A stretch of 8,318 nucleotides of DNA, from the NCBI GenBank assembly GCA_948745425.1, contig CAPZDM010000065.1, positions 1 through 8,318 on the forward strand, given 5' to 3'. The stretch comes from an uncultured Clostridia bacterium. GTDB taxonomy: Bacteria; Bacillota; Clostridia; TANB77; CAG-508. How positions within the stretch are numbered: the first letter of the stretch is position 1; each line of letters starts with the position of its first letter. Position numbers and translations under genes: made by a program. The notes under the pieces were generated by a model. That model did not search any database. It had not been told where the DNA came from and saw nothing but the letters and a program-made list of their open reading frames with translations. Positions 1-5,709 of the stretch are shown one piece after another.

Positions 1-24
1 ATTGATTTTGAACAAGTAGCATAA
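1..24 (+). CDS. C-terminal end of IS3-family transposase (partial)
   Basis: Only seven codons and a TAA stop are visible in frame 1 (I-D-F-E-Q-V-A). The call rests on the resemblance to IS3-family OrfB C-termini together with the terminal-repeat-like sequence directly downstream. The DDE catalytic core and the start are outside the window. Seven residues alone would not support a call. Confidence 0.5.
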   Translation: MDFEQVA

Positions 25-54
25 AAAACTGTCCAACTTTCGTGGGTCACTTCA
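1..54 (+). mobile_element. Right end of an IS3-family insertion sequence (partial)
   Basis: Two things point to an insertion-sequence end. Frame 1 reads IDFEQVA then TAA at 22-24, which resembles the last residues of IS3-family transposases, where the protein typically finishes with a 'SP(I/V/E)-[DE]-[FY]-E' motif. Just after the stop, 29-54 reads, in reverse complement, TGAAGTGACCC followed by ACGAAAGTTGGACAG. This has the 5'-TG start and the GTTGGACA block that I recall from IS3-family terminal repeats. The stretch 31-51 is clearly richer in G and C than its surroundings. The element would end at the CA at 53-54, and downstream coding sequence resumes immediately. The rest of the element lies outside the window, so the subgroup and intactness are unknown. 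Confidence 0.68.
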
Positions 55-266
55 ATATTTTATGTATCCCAGTAACAGGACATGGATTAACAATGTCAGC
101 ATTTGAGGCATCTTTATATGCAAAAGAAGTAGGAGCAGTATTAACAATTCCAATACATATGGATAACCCAGCATTTCCACCAGATTTTGACTATATAAAA
201 GAAATGTTTGAAAAGTATGAGGTTGATTATCAAATACTAGAAAATGATGAAACTATTGAAATTTAA
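55..266 (+). pseudogene. 3' remnant of a metallo-beta-lactamase-fold hydrolase gene
   Basis: After the IS end the reading frame gives ILCIPVTGHG, then TMSAFEA, a beta-strand LTIPIHMDNP and a C-terminal KYEVDYQILEN. This is the layout of the C-terminal part of metal-dependent MBL-fold hydrolases (UlaG/UPF0173-like), in which the late Gly-His segment and the 'IP-x-H' strand lie near the metal site. The family is usually 200-250 residues; only about 70 codons remain, and the N-terminal HxHxDH metal motif is missing. The in-frame GTG at 42 lies inside the IS terminal repeat and is not a convincing start: it has no ribosome binding site, and TGA codons in this frame lie at 3 and 9. The codon broken at the junction would read Asp with a G in place of the IS bases, giving DILC. 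The stop is 15 bases before the next gene, so the two were probably one operon. The substrate is unknown. Confidence 0.68.
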
Positions 267-281
267 TAAGGAGGATAGACA

Positions 282-821
282 ATGAAAAAGAGAATTACAT
301 GTATTACATTATTTAATGAGGAGAGTTTAAGTAAAATTAAGAAAATTCTATTAAAATTAGAGAATTATAATTTATGCAAAGTACCATATTTAAAACAACC
401 TTATGCACTAGAGAATAGAGAAGAAGTGGATACTTTACCATATCATTTTACATTATCATATTGGGATGAAAATAATAAAGAAGAAGCAATTAAGTGTTTT
501 AATTCAATTAACATGAGAAAAATAGATATATTAGTAGAAGATGTAAAAATAAAAGAAGGAAATGAAAATAGTTATAATATGTATTTCTCATTTAAGCCAA
601 GTAATGATTTAAAAGAAATTCAAGCACAATTATATAACATGACAAAGAATGAAAAATTTAATCCTACTACATACACTCCACATATTAGTATTCATACTGA
701 TAAAGATTACAATAAGCTGACAGAAATGAAAAATATAATAATGGAAGATTTTGAGCCATTCACAGTTTCATTTGATAAATTAGATTTATTTGAAATATAT
801 CCTCCTACAAAAGTATTATAG
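282..821 (+). CDS. 2H phosphoesterase / 2'-5' RNA ligase (LigT) superfamily protein
   Basis: This 179-residue cytosolic protein has the two histidine motifs that define the 2H superfamily: HFTL at residues 55-58 and HISI at 134-137, the expected H-x-[T/S]-x pair, each at the end of a predicted beta-strand. Family members open or join 2'-phosphate or cyclic phosphate bonds in RNA or small nucleotides. The length matches the smaller bacterial members such as the YjcG-like group. The substrate cannot be read from the sequence. The start is fixed by AAGGAGG at 268-274, seven bases before the ATG. It follows the disrupted MBL-fold gene by 15 bases, so its original promoter was probably upstream of the IS insertion; expression may now depend on transcription coming out of the IS. 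The 130-base gap downstream makes co-transcription with the Nudix gene possible but not certain. Confidence 0.82.
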   Translation: MKKRITCITLFNEESLSKIKKILLKLENYNLCKVPYLKQPYALENREEVDTLPYHFTLSYWDENNKEEAIKCFNSINMRKIDILVEDVKIKEGNENSYNMYFSFKPSNDLKEIQAQLYNMTKNEKFNPTTYTPHISIHTDKDYNKLTEMKNIIMEDFEPFTVSFDKLDLFEIYPPTKVL

Positions 822-832
822 GAAGAAAAGAA

Positions 833-882
833 TAATTCTAATTATGTAATATAAAGAATAAACAATTCAAACATTAGAATTA
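833..882. repeat. 10-bp perfect inverted repeat with a 30-base loop
   Basis: TAATTCTAAT at 833-842 is exactly complementary to ATTAGAATTA at 873-882. It lies in the 130-base gap between the 2H phosphoesterase and Nudix genes. There is no T-run after the right arm, so it does not look like an intrinsic terminator. The arms are AT-rich and the loop is long, so chance is a real possibility. I found no convincing sigma-A promoter elsewhere in this gap. Confidence 0.35.
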
Positions 883-951
883 AATGCAATTTATAGAAAA
901 TAGAAACATATATATTTAAAAGTTAATAATAAAAGGAATAGGAGAATTTAC

Positions 952-1479
952 ATGGAAGAACTAATAGATGTGTTAGATGAAAGTGGAAATAAAACAGGAG
1001 AAATTTTAACAAGAGAACAAATAGATAAAAAGGGATTATGCCATAGAATAGTTGTAATTGCAATTATAGATGAAAAAGGAAATATATTTATGCAACAAAG
1101 GTCAAAAACAAAAGTAAAAAATCCTGGAAAATGGGATGTGGCAGCAGCTGGACATGTATCAAGTGGAGAAAATTCTACTGAAGCTGCTATAAGAGAAACA
1201 TTAGAAGAAGTAGGAATAAAAGTAAATGAAAAGGAACTCGGATATATACTTACATATAAAAACAAAGAAAATGTAGAGGAAGATTATATAGATAATCAAA
1301 TTTATGATTGTTATATTGTAAAAAGAGAACAAATAGATTTAAATGATATTAAAATGCAGGAAAGTGAAGTTGAGCAAGTGAAATTATGCAACTTAAAAGA
1401 ATTTAGCGAGATTATCGAAAATGGCAATATAATGGAAAGAGATGAATTCTATAAGAAAATTATAAAATATTTAAAGTAA
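952..1479 (+). CDS. Nudix hydrolase, IPP-isomerase-like (YfcD-type) subfamily
   Basis: This 175-residue protein holds a complete Nudix box at residues 67-89: G67, E73, the REtlEE core at 81-86, and the closing G88-I89. It matches GX5EX7REUXEEXGU at every position. The N-terminus (ELIDVLDESGNKTG) and the segment WDVAAAGH just before the box are typical of the branch that includes E. coli YfcD and isopentenyl-diphosphate isomerases. Such proteins bind Mg2+ through the box glutamates and usually cleave nucleoside diphosphates linked to another group; the exact substrate is unknown. The start is set by AGGAG at 940-944, seven bases from the ATG. The next gene begins 18 bases after the stop, so the two are almost certainly co-transcribed. 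A true IPP isomerase is less likely in this setting, but I could not exclude it. Confidence 0.9.
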   Translation: MEELIDVLDESGNKTGEILTREQIDKKGLCHRIVVIAIIDEKGNIFMQQRSKTKVKNPGKWDVAAAGHVSSGENSTEAAIRETLEEVGIKVNEKELGYILTYKNKENVEEDYIDNQIYDCYIVKREQIDLNDIKMQESEVEQVKLCNLKEFSEIIENGNIMERDEFYKKIIKYLK

Positions 1480-1497
1480 TTACAATGAGGAAAGAAT

Positions 1498-2058
1498 ATG
1501 AAAATTGGAGTAGATATAGATGATACAATGGCAGATACATTTGATTATTTAATGCCATATATAGCAGAATTTTTTGAGATAGATATAAAATATTTGAAAG
1601 ATAATAATATTTCATATAGTAATTTGCCAAAAGAAATGAAAGAGCGAGAACTTGAATTTGCAAAAAAATATTATGATAAAGTTATTCCCAATACACCGTT
1701 CAAACCGAAAGTTGTGGAATATATTGACAAAATCAAAGCTTTAGGTCATGAAATAATAGTCATTACAGCAAGAGATAAAACATTATATACTGATGAATAT
1801 AAGACAACTATTAAAGAATTAAAAAATAATAACATTGACTATGATAAATTGATTTGCAATTTTGATAAGGCAAAGGTTTGCAAAAATGAAAAAATAGATT
1901 TATTTATAGATGATTCCATAGCAAACTGTAAAAAAGTCAATAAATTAGGAATTGAAACTATATTATTTAATAGTAAAGCTAATAAAAACGATAAAACAGA
2001 TTTATATAGAGTTGATAGTTGGAAAGATATATATGAAAAAGTAAAAGAAAGGCATTGA
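1498..2058 (+). CDS. HAD-superfamily 5'(3')-deoxyribonucleotidase-like phosphatase (NT5C family)
   Basis: The 186-residue protein starts with the HAD motif I DIDDT (residues 6-10; D6 nucleophile, D8 acid/base). Motif II is VITAR with T90. A lysine around 124-126 serves as motif III, and DLFIDDS (134-140) supplies the Mg2+-binding aspartates of motif IV. The helical cap between residues 12 and 65 and the total size match the NT5C/YqfW-type nucleotidases, which remove phosphate from (deoxy)nucleoside monophosphates. All catalytic positions are present, so it should be active. The start has GAGG at 1487-1490, seven bases before the ATG. It sits directly after the Nudix gene and before the alpha/beta-hydrolase stub, in a run of small nucleotide or metabolite hydrolases that suggests nucleotide-pool cleaning or salvage. 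That role is inference. Confidence 0.85.
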   Translation: MKIGVDIDDTMADTFDYLMPYIAEFFEIDIKYLKDNNISYSNLPKEMKERELEFAKKYYDKVIPNTPFKPKVVEYIDKIKALGHEIIVITARDKTLYTDEYKTTIKELKNNNIDYDKLICNFDKAKVCKNEKIDLFIDDSIANCKKVNKLGIETILFNSKANKNDKTDLYRVDSWKDIYEKVKERH

Positions 2059-2086
2059 TTTATAGTGTATAAAGGAGGAAAAGTAA

Positions 2087-2149
2087 ATGGAAAATTATTT
2101 TATAATACATGGAAGTTTTGGAAGAGTAGTACCTACAATTTGTTTATAG
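2087..2149 (+). pseudogene. 5' stub of an RBBP9/YdeN-like alpha/beta hydrolase gene
   Basis: AAAGGAGG at 2071-2078 stands eight bases before an ATG at 2087. The reading frame begins MENYFIIHGSFG, the typical opening of RBBP9/YdeN-type serine hydrolases: first beta-strand plus the HGSFG oxyanion-hole motif. After residue 12 (position 2122) the sequence changes to RVVPTICL and stops at TAG (2147-2149). The family is usually about 180-200 residues with a GxSxG nucleophile, so nearly all of the gene is gone, and I see no matching remnant in the rest of the window. The recognisable part ends where the minus-strand gene's 3' end begins, which marks a rearrangement junction near 2120-2125. The strong ribosome binding site, 28 bases after the nucleotidase stop, shows that it was the last gene of that operon. 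Confidence 0.7.
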
Positions 2150-3093
2150 AAAAATTTATCTTCTGTATCATAATACAAAACAGAACTATCATCTGCCCAA
2201 TAATCAATTAATTTATTGGGTACTTTTAATATATTTTTATTATCTTCACTAGAACTTAAAATGGTATAATTTTCACCATAAGAAATTATATAAAATGTAG
2301 TGTTTTTAAAATCAATTTTGGAAAAATTAGGCTCACTCATAAGTTCCTGTAGAGCCTCATTATGTTCATCAGTTGAAATAAAACTACTAAGCAACTGTTT
2401 TGTTATATCGTCTTCATATACATATTTTCCATCCTTAAATCTAACAACAGCATCATTACATAACAAATTAAATACATCATTAGAGAAATTTGCTTCTTCA
2501 AAGATTATATTAGTATTTACATTTTGCAAATACGCACTATTAGAACATCTTTCTACTACAACATATAAATCATTTTCTATTCGATATTTTTTCAAACTAT
2601 TTTCTTGCAAATTTACAATTTCTTTTGCAATTTCTTGAAATTTTCTAAAAATATCGTTTGTTGATTTAGTATCTATCAAATATTTATCTCCGATTTTTTT
2701 TAAAATCATCCCTTCTTGTACATTTTTTGGTAGATCCTTGCCATATAAATTAAAATTAGATATAGTATCTTCATTGGAATACTCTTTTACTGTATAAATA
2801 TTTTTTGCATCATATTTATCATGGGTATTATTGTTCCAAGAAACATAGTAAATCCTATTTTGATTACTATATTCTTTTAATATTTCATTACATTTTTCAT
2901 AAAAATTTCCTAAAAAAGTATGAGATATTTTATACTTTGATATTAATTCATCAGTACTTAAAAAATTAGTTAAATCTTGATTAATATTTTGTTTGATATT
3001 ATTCAAATGTTCAGTCAATTCATTAATAAATTGTAGAGTAAAACTATGCTCTTTAACATTATCTGTAAGATTATTAAAGAAATCTAAATTCAA
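2095..3093 (-). CDS. Uncharacterised protein with DUF3006-like module and two further degenerate copies
   Basis: The product is 332 residues if it starts at the TTG preferred here. It is acidic and Asn/Lys-rich, with no signal peptide or membrane segment, so it is probably cytosolic. Residues 1-80 look helical. Residues 99-160 resemble DUF3006: an opening strand YTVKEYSN, then LPKNVQEGMILKK (121-133), then DKYLIDTKST and a charged helix. Residues 176-238 repeat the layout: YVVVERCSNSAYLQN, a spacer, AVVRFKDGKYVYEDD (215-229), and a helix. Residues 267-318 repeat it again more weakly: FYIISYGENYTIL, then SSVLYYDTEDKFFYKQ. Function is unknown; DUF3006 itself has no assigned activity that I can name. 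The last eight residues (PKLPCIIK) are encoded by the antisense of the hydrolase stub, so the original stop was probably lost. It runs convergently into the nucleotidase operon with no terminator between them. Confidence 0.72.
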   Translation of the reverse strand: MNLDFFNNLTDNVKEHSFTLQFINELTEHLNNIKQNINQDLTNFLSTDELISKYKISHTFLGNFYEKCNEILKEYSNQNRIYYVSWNNNTHDKYDAKNIYTVKEYSNEDTISNFNLYGKDLPKNVQEGMILKKIGDKYLIDTKSTNDIFRKFQEIAKEIVNLQENSLKKYRIENDLYVVVERCSNSAYLQNVNTNIIFEEANFSNDVFNLLCNDAVVRFKDGKYVYEDDITKQLLSSFISTDEHNEALQELMSEPNFSKIDFKNTTFYIISYGENYTILSSSEDNKNILKVPNKLIDYWADDSSVLYYDTEDKFFYKQIVGTTLPKLPCIIK

Positions 3094-3101
3094 TAAAATC
3101 A

Positions 3102-3106
3102 CTCCT
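3102..3106 (-). promoter_or_regulatory. Ribosome binding site deciding a TTG start
   Basis: On the minus strand AGGAG (3106 to 3102) is followed eight bases later by TTG at 3093-3091. The longest open frame would begin with the GTG at 3102-3100, but that GTG overlaps the ribosome binding site itself and cannot be served by it. TTG is therefore the better start, giving 332 residues rather than 335. Confidence 0.65.
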
Positions 3107-3129
3107 ATAATAAAAATTAAATATGGAAA

Positions 3130-3151
3130 TTGTTATTAGAAATAATAACAA
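3130..3151. repeat. Perfect 9-bp inverted repeat with GAAA loop (operator or leader hairpin)
   Basis: TTGTTATTA at 3130-3138 is followed by GAAA (3139-3142) and the exact reverse complement TAATAACAA (3143-3151). It lies just downstream of the predicted start point of the minus-strand promoter, in the leader of the gene at 2095-3093. It could be an operator for a dimeric repressor or an RNA hairpin in the leader. There is no T-run on either strand that would make a clear terminator. Confidence 0.5.
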
Positions 3152-3169
3152 AAGAGTAAAACTAAAGTA

Positions 3170-3198
3170 ATTATATATTACTCTCAATAAAAATGCAA
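3170..3198 (-). promoter_or_regulatory. Sigma-A-type promoter for the minus-strand gene
   Basis: Read on the minus strand: -35 TTGCAT (3198-3193), a 17-base spacer, and a perfect -10 TATAAT (3175-3170). Transcription should start near 3163, about 70 bases before the TTG start, with the inverted repeat at 3130-3151 inside the leader. Confidence 0.65.
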
Positions 3199-3231
3199 AT
3201 AAAATTCAAGTTGTAAAAAAACTTTATAGTA

Positions 3232-3260
3232 TTGTTAAAAAAAATCTTTTGTGATATATT
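3232..3260 (+). promoter_or_regulatory. Sigma-A-type promoter for the nuclease gene
   Basis: -35 TTGTTA (3232-3237), a 17-base spacer, and -10 TATATT (3255-3260). The start point would be near 3267, about 33 bases before the nuclease ATG. It is back to back with the minus-strand promoter; the two -35 boxes are 33 bases apart. Confidence 0.55.
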
Positions 3261-3299
3261 TATTCTGAAAATAAATTTGAAAATAACAAGGAATGTGAT

Positions 3300-4094
3300 A
3301 TGAATAAAAAGAAGAGTTTATATAAGAAAAGTATTATATTACTAGTAACAATAATACTTTGTATATTATTAGTGATATTAAGCAATATAATAGATAATAA
3401 TGAAGCTAATATGCAAAATACAATAAATACTAGTAATATTGCAAATAATAACGATGCTAATAATGATAATAACAATATCAGTGACTTAAATAATATCCCA
3501 CCGTATAATGGCAAAGCTTATATTGAGCTGAATAACAATATACCTAAATTTGAAGAAAATGAATTTACTACTGAACCATTTGAACATTATAGCCAATTAG
3601 ATGAACATAAAAGATGTGGTGTTGCATTTGCAAATATTTGTAAGGATACAATGCCTAAGGACAATGAGAAAAGAGGAAAGATTAGTTATAAACCTACTGG
3701 GTGGGTTCAAAATGAATACCCATATATAATTAATACTAGACAATTATATAATCGTTGTCATTTAATTGCTTGGCAATTATCTGCTGAGAACAACAACAAA
3801 GAAAATTTAATGACAGGTACAGCTTATTTAAATCAAGCAATGATAGACTGGGAAAATGATGTAGCTGAATATATAAAGAAAAATGAAAAAAATAATTATC
3901 ATGTTTTATATAGAGTGACACCAATTTTTGAAGGAGAAAATAAATTAGCAAGTGGAGTACATATGGAAGCTATGTCAGTAGAAGAAAGAGAAAAGGGAAT
4001 TTGTTTTAATATATATATTTATAATGTACAACCTAATATAGAAATTGATTATGCAACAGGAGAGAATTATAAAAAGTTATTATTAACAGAATAA
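3300..4094 (+). CDS. Exported DNA/RNA non-specific endonuclease (beta-beta-alpha-metal, Spd1/EndA-like)
   Basis: The 264-residue protein begins with KKK and a hydrophobic helix at residues 11-30, an uncleaved anchor or signal peptide. Next is an Asn-rich low-complexity linker (31-66) and then the nuclease domain. The catalytic motif is YNRCHLIAWQL (150-160), where H154 is the expected general base; it replaces the classic DRGH motif as in streptococcal Spd1-type enzymes. Metal and structural positions follow in NLMTGTAYLN (169-178) and the WEN at 184-186. The C-terminal strands HVLYRVTPIFEG, ASGVHMEAMS and CFNIYIYNVQP are characteristic of the family. Such enzymes cut DNA and RNA outside the cell for nutrient use, competence or escape from DNA traps; which applies is not visible. 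C106 and C114 might form a disulphide. AAGGA at 3288-3292 sets the start. The peptidase gene follows after 41 bases, probably on the same transcript. Confidence 0.88.
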   Translation: MNKKKSLYKKSIILLVTIILCILLVILSNIIDNNEANMQNTINTSNIANNNDANNDNNNISDLNNIPPYNGKAYIELNNNIPKFEENEFTTEPFEHYSQLDEHKRCGVAFANICKDTMPKDNEKRGKISYKPTGWVQNEYPYIINTRQLYNRCHLIAWQLSAENNNKENLMTGTAYLNQAMIDWENDVAEYIKKNEKNNYHVLYRVTPIFEGENKLASGVHMEAMSVEEREKGICFNIYIYNVQPNIEIDYATGENYKKLLLTE

Positions 4095-4135
4095 AACATA
4101 TTAAATATAAAAAATACTAAAAGGAGAATGATTTT

Positions 4136-4837
4136 ATGAATTATTGGTTAATTAGATATGATACACCACTTACAATATTATTAGTGGTAATAGGTTTTAT
4201 TTTGGTTTTATATGCACAATTAAAAATACAGTCTACTTATTCTAAATATAGAAAAGTCAGAAACACAAATGGTCTTAATGGAAGAGATGTTGCAAGAAAA
4301 ATCTTGGATGCAAATGGTCTTTCACAAATTCAAGTTTATGAAACACAGGGAAACTTAACAGATCATTATAATCCATCAAAAAAACTGATTAATTTATCTT
4401 CTGATATTTATAATAGTACATCTATTGCGTCTATAGCAGTTGCAGCCCATGAATGTGGGCATGCAATACAAGATAAAGAAAATTACACATTTTTTAAGAT
4501 TAGAAGTGCACTTGTTCCAGTTGTTAATTTTATATCATACTTAGGATATTTTGGATTAATTATTTCTTTAATTGCAGGAATTACAGGTTATTTAAAGTTA
4601 TCTATATTAATTTTACTTGCTTCTGTGTTATTTCAATTAGTAACTTTGCCTGTTGAATTAAATGCATCAAAAAGAGCAAAGATACAATTAAAGGATTTAG
4701 GATTAATATATGAGGAAGATGAGCAAGGTATAAAAAAAGTTCTTAATGCTGCAGCAATGACTTATATTGCAAGTCTTATATCTTCTATAATGAATTTACT
4801 TAGACTTATTTTAATACTTAGAAGACGAGATGACTAA
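4136..4837 (+). CDS. YugP-family membrane zinc metallopeptidase
   Basis: The 233-residue integral membrane protein carries the zinc motif HECGH at 105-109 (HExxH, with E106 as catalytic base). The upstream block DHYNPSKKLINLSSDIY (76-92) and the later LPVELNAS (171-178), whose glutamate is the probable third zinc ligand, are signatures of the 'neutral zinc metallopeptidase' family typified by B. subtilis YugP. Hydrophobic segments lie at about 11-29, 128-149, 153-173 and 205-228, so the active site is near the membrane. Length matches the family (about 225-230 residues), so it looks complete. AAGGAG at 4121-4126, nine bases from the ATG, supports the start. It follows the nuclease by 41 bases with no terminator between. 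The natural substrate of YugP-like proteins is not established; membrane-protein quality control is a guess. Confidence 0.92.
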   Translation: MNYWLIRYDTPLTILLVVIGFILVLYAQLKIQSTYSKYRKVRNTNGLNGRDVARKILDANGLSQIQVYETQGNLTDHYNPSKKLINLSSDIYNSTSIASIAVAAHECGHAIQDKENYTFFKIRSALVPVVNFISYLGYFGLIISLIAGITGYLKLSILILLASVLFQLVTLPVELNASKRAKIQLKDLGLIYEEDEQGIKKVLNAAAMTYIASLISSIMNLLRLILILRRRDD

Positions 4838-4964
4838 ATATTTAATATATTAGGGCTAAAGACTAAAACAATAGAGAATTTAGAAATGTTATCAATTGAA
4901 ATTTAATATTATAAACAGGAATTAAAGAGATAGATTATAAAGAAAAATTTTCTCATAAAACATA

Positions 4965-4993
4965 TTCACAATAATAAATACATCTGATATAAT
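4965..4993 (+). promoter_or_regulatory. Strong extended -10 sigma-A-type promoter for the LiaF-like operon
   Basis: -35 TTCACA (4965-4970, one base from TTGACA), a 17-base spacer, and a perfect TATAAT (4988-4993) preceded by TGA, which makes an extended -10. Start point near 5000, about 26 bases before the ATG at 5026. The 188-base gap before that ATG (4838-5025) shows nothing else that I can recognise, and no clear terminator for the peptidase gene. Confidence 0.7.
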
Positions 4994-5025
4994 ATGATTG
5001 AAAATAAATTAAAAGGAGAACGTAA

Positions 5026-5709
5026 ATGAAAAAGATAGAAAGTGTTTTATGGGGACTAGTGTTTATAATAATAGGATTAATAATAGCAGGAAATGTGTTA
5101 GGAATAACTAATATTAACATATTTTTTGATGGATGGTGGACATTGTTTATTATTATCCCATGTTTTATAGGATTATTTAAAAATATAGGAAGAACAGGAA
5201 ATATTATAGGCATATTAATAGGAATTGTATTATTATTAGCATGTCAAGATATTCTAAGATTTGAATTAGTTTGGAAATTATTATTCCCAGGAATTTTAAT
5301 TATAATAGGGATATCATTTATTTTTAGAGATACAATAGGTGGAAAAATAACTAAAGAAATAAAAGAATTAAATAAAAATAGAATAGGTACAAATGAATAT
5401 TGTGCAACATTTTCAGAACAGAATGTTAAGTTTGATGATGATAAATTTACTGGTGCAGATTTAACTGCTGTATTTGGTGGAGTAAAATGTGATTTAAGAA
5501 AAGCAATTATAGAAGAAAATCAGATAATAAATGCAACAAGCATATTTGGAGGAATTGAGATATTTGTACCTGAAGATGTAAAAGTAAAAATTAAATCAAC
5601 ACCTATATTTGGAGGAGTTTCAGATAAATCAAATTATAGTAAAGAAGAACAAGCACATATTATATACATTAATGCCACATGTATATTTGGAGGTGTTGAA
5701 ATAAGATGA
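5026..5709 (+). CDS. LiaF-like four-helix membrane protein (DUF5668 + LiaF C-terminal-type domain)
   Basis: The 227-residue protein has four hydrophobic segments at about 7-24, 36-51, 58-73 and 84-100. They are arranged as in the DUF5668/LiaF_transmembrane module, including the WGLVFIIIG and LLFPGILIIIG signatures. The soluble C-terminal half carries four FGG turns, at 150-152 (AVFGGVKCDL), 174-176 (SIFGGIEIFVP), 195-197 (PIFGGVSDK) and 221-223 (CIFGGVEIR), the hallmark of the LiaF/YvqF C-terminal beta domain. LiaF proteins restrain the LiaRS cell-envelope stress system, but no histidine kinase or response regulator is in this window, so only the fold is claimed. AAGGAG at 5013-5018, seven bases from the ATG, sets the start. 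The stop overlaps the next start in ATGA (5706-5709), and the codons for its last FGG supply a GGAGG (5689-5693) that may serve the next gene. Confidence 0.88.
   Translation: MKKIESVLWGLVFIIIGLIIAGNVLGITNINIFFDGWWTLFIIIPCFIGLFKNIGRTGNIIGILIGIVLLLACQDILRFELVWKLLFPGILIIIGISFIFRDTIGGKITKEIKELNKNRIGTNEYCATFSEQNVKFDDDKFTGADLTAVFGGVKCDLRKAIIEENQIINATSIFGGIEIFVPEDVKVKIKSTPIFGGVSDKSNYSKEEQAHIIYINATCIFGGVEIR

Noticed and set aside
42..266. A complete 74-residue gene starting at GTG 42
   Set aside because: The GTG lies inside the IS-like terminal repeat, has no ribosome binding site, and the product begins in the middle of a known fold.
948..1265. Minus-strand open frames opposite the Nudix, nucleotidase and beta-solenoid genes
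   Set aside because: They lie wholly within well-supported genes, lack ribosome binding sites and show no recognisable domain.
952..1479. True isopentenyl-diphosphate isomerase
   Set aside because: The protein has a complete hydrolase-type Nudix box and sits among nucleotide hydrolases; the YfcD-type hydrolase reading is the simpler one.
3100..3102. GTG at 3102 as the start of the minus-strand gene
   Set aside because: It overlaps the AGGAG ribosome binding site; the TTG three codons later has the correct spacing.
4941..4955. AGAAAA-A-TTTTCT near 4941 as a terminator of the peptidase gene
   Set aside because: The arms have only one base between them, so no hairpin loop can form; it is AT-rich chance palindromy.
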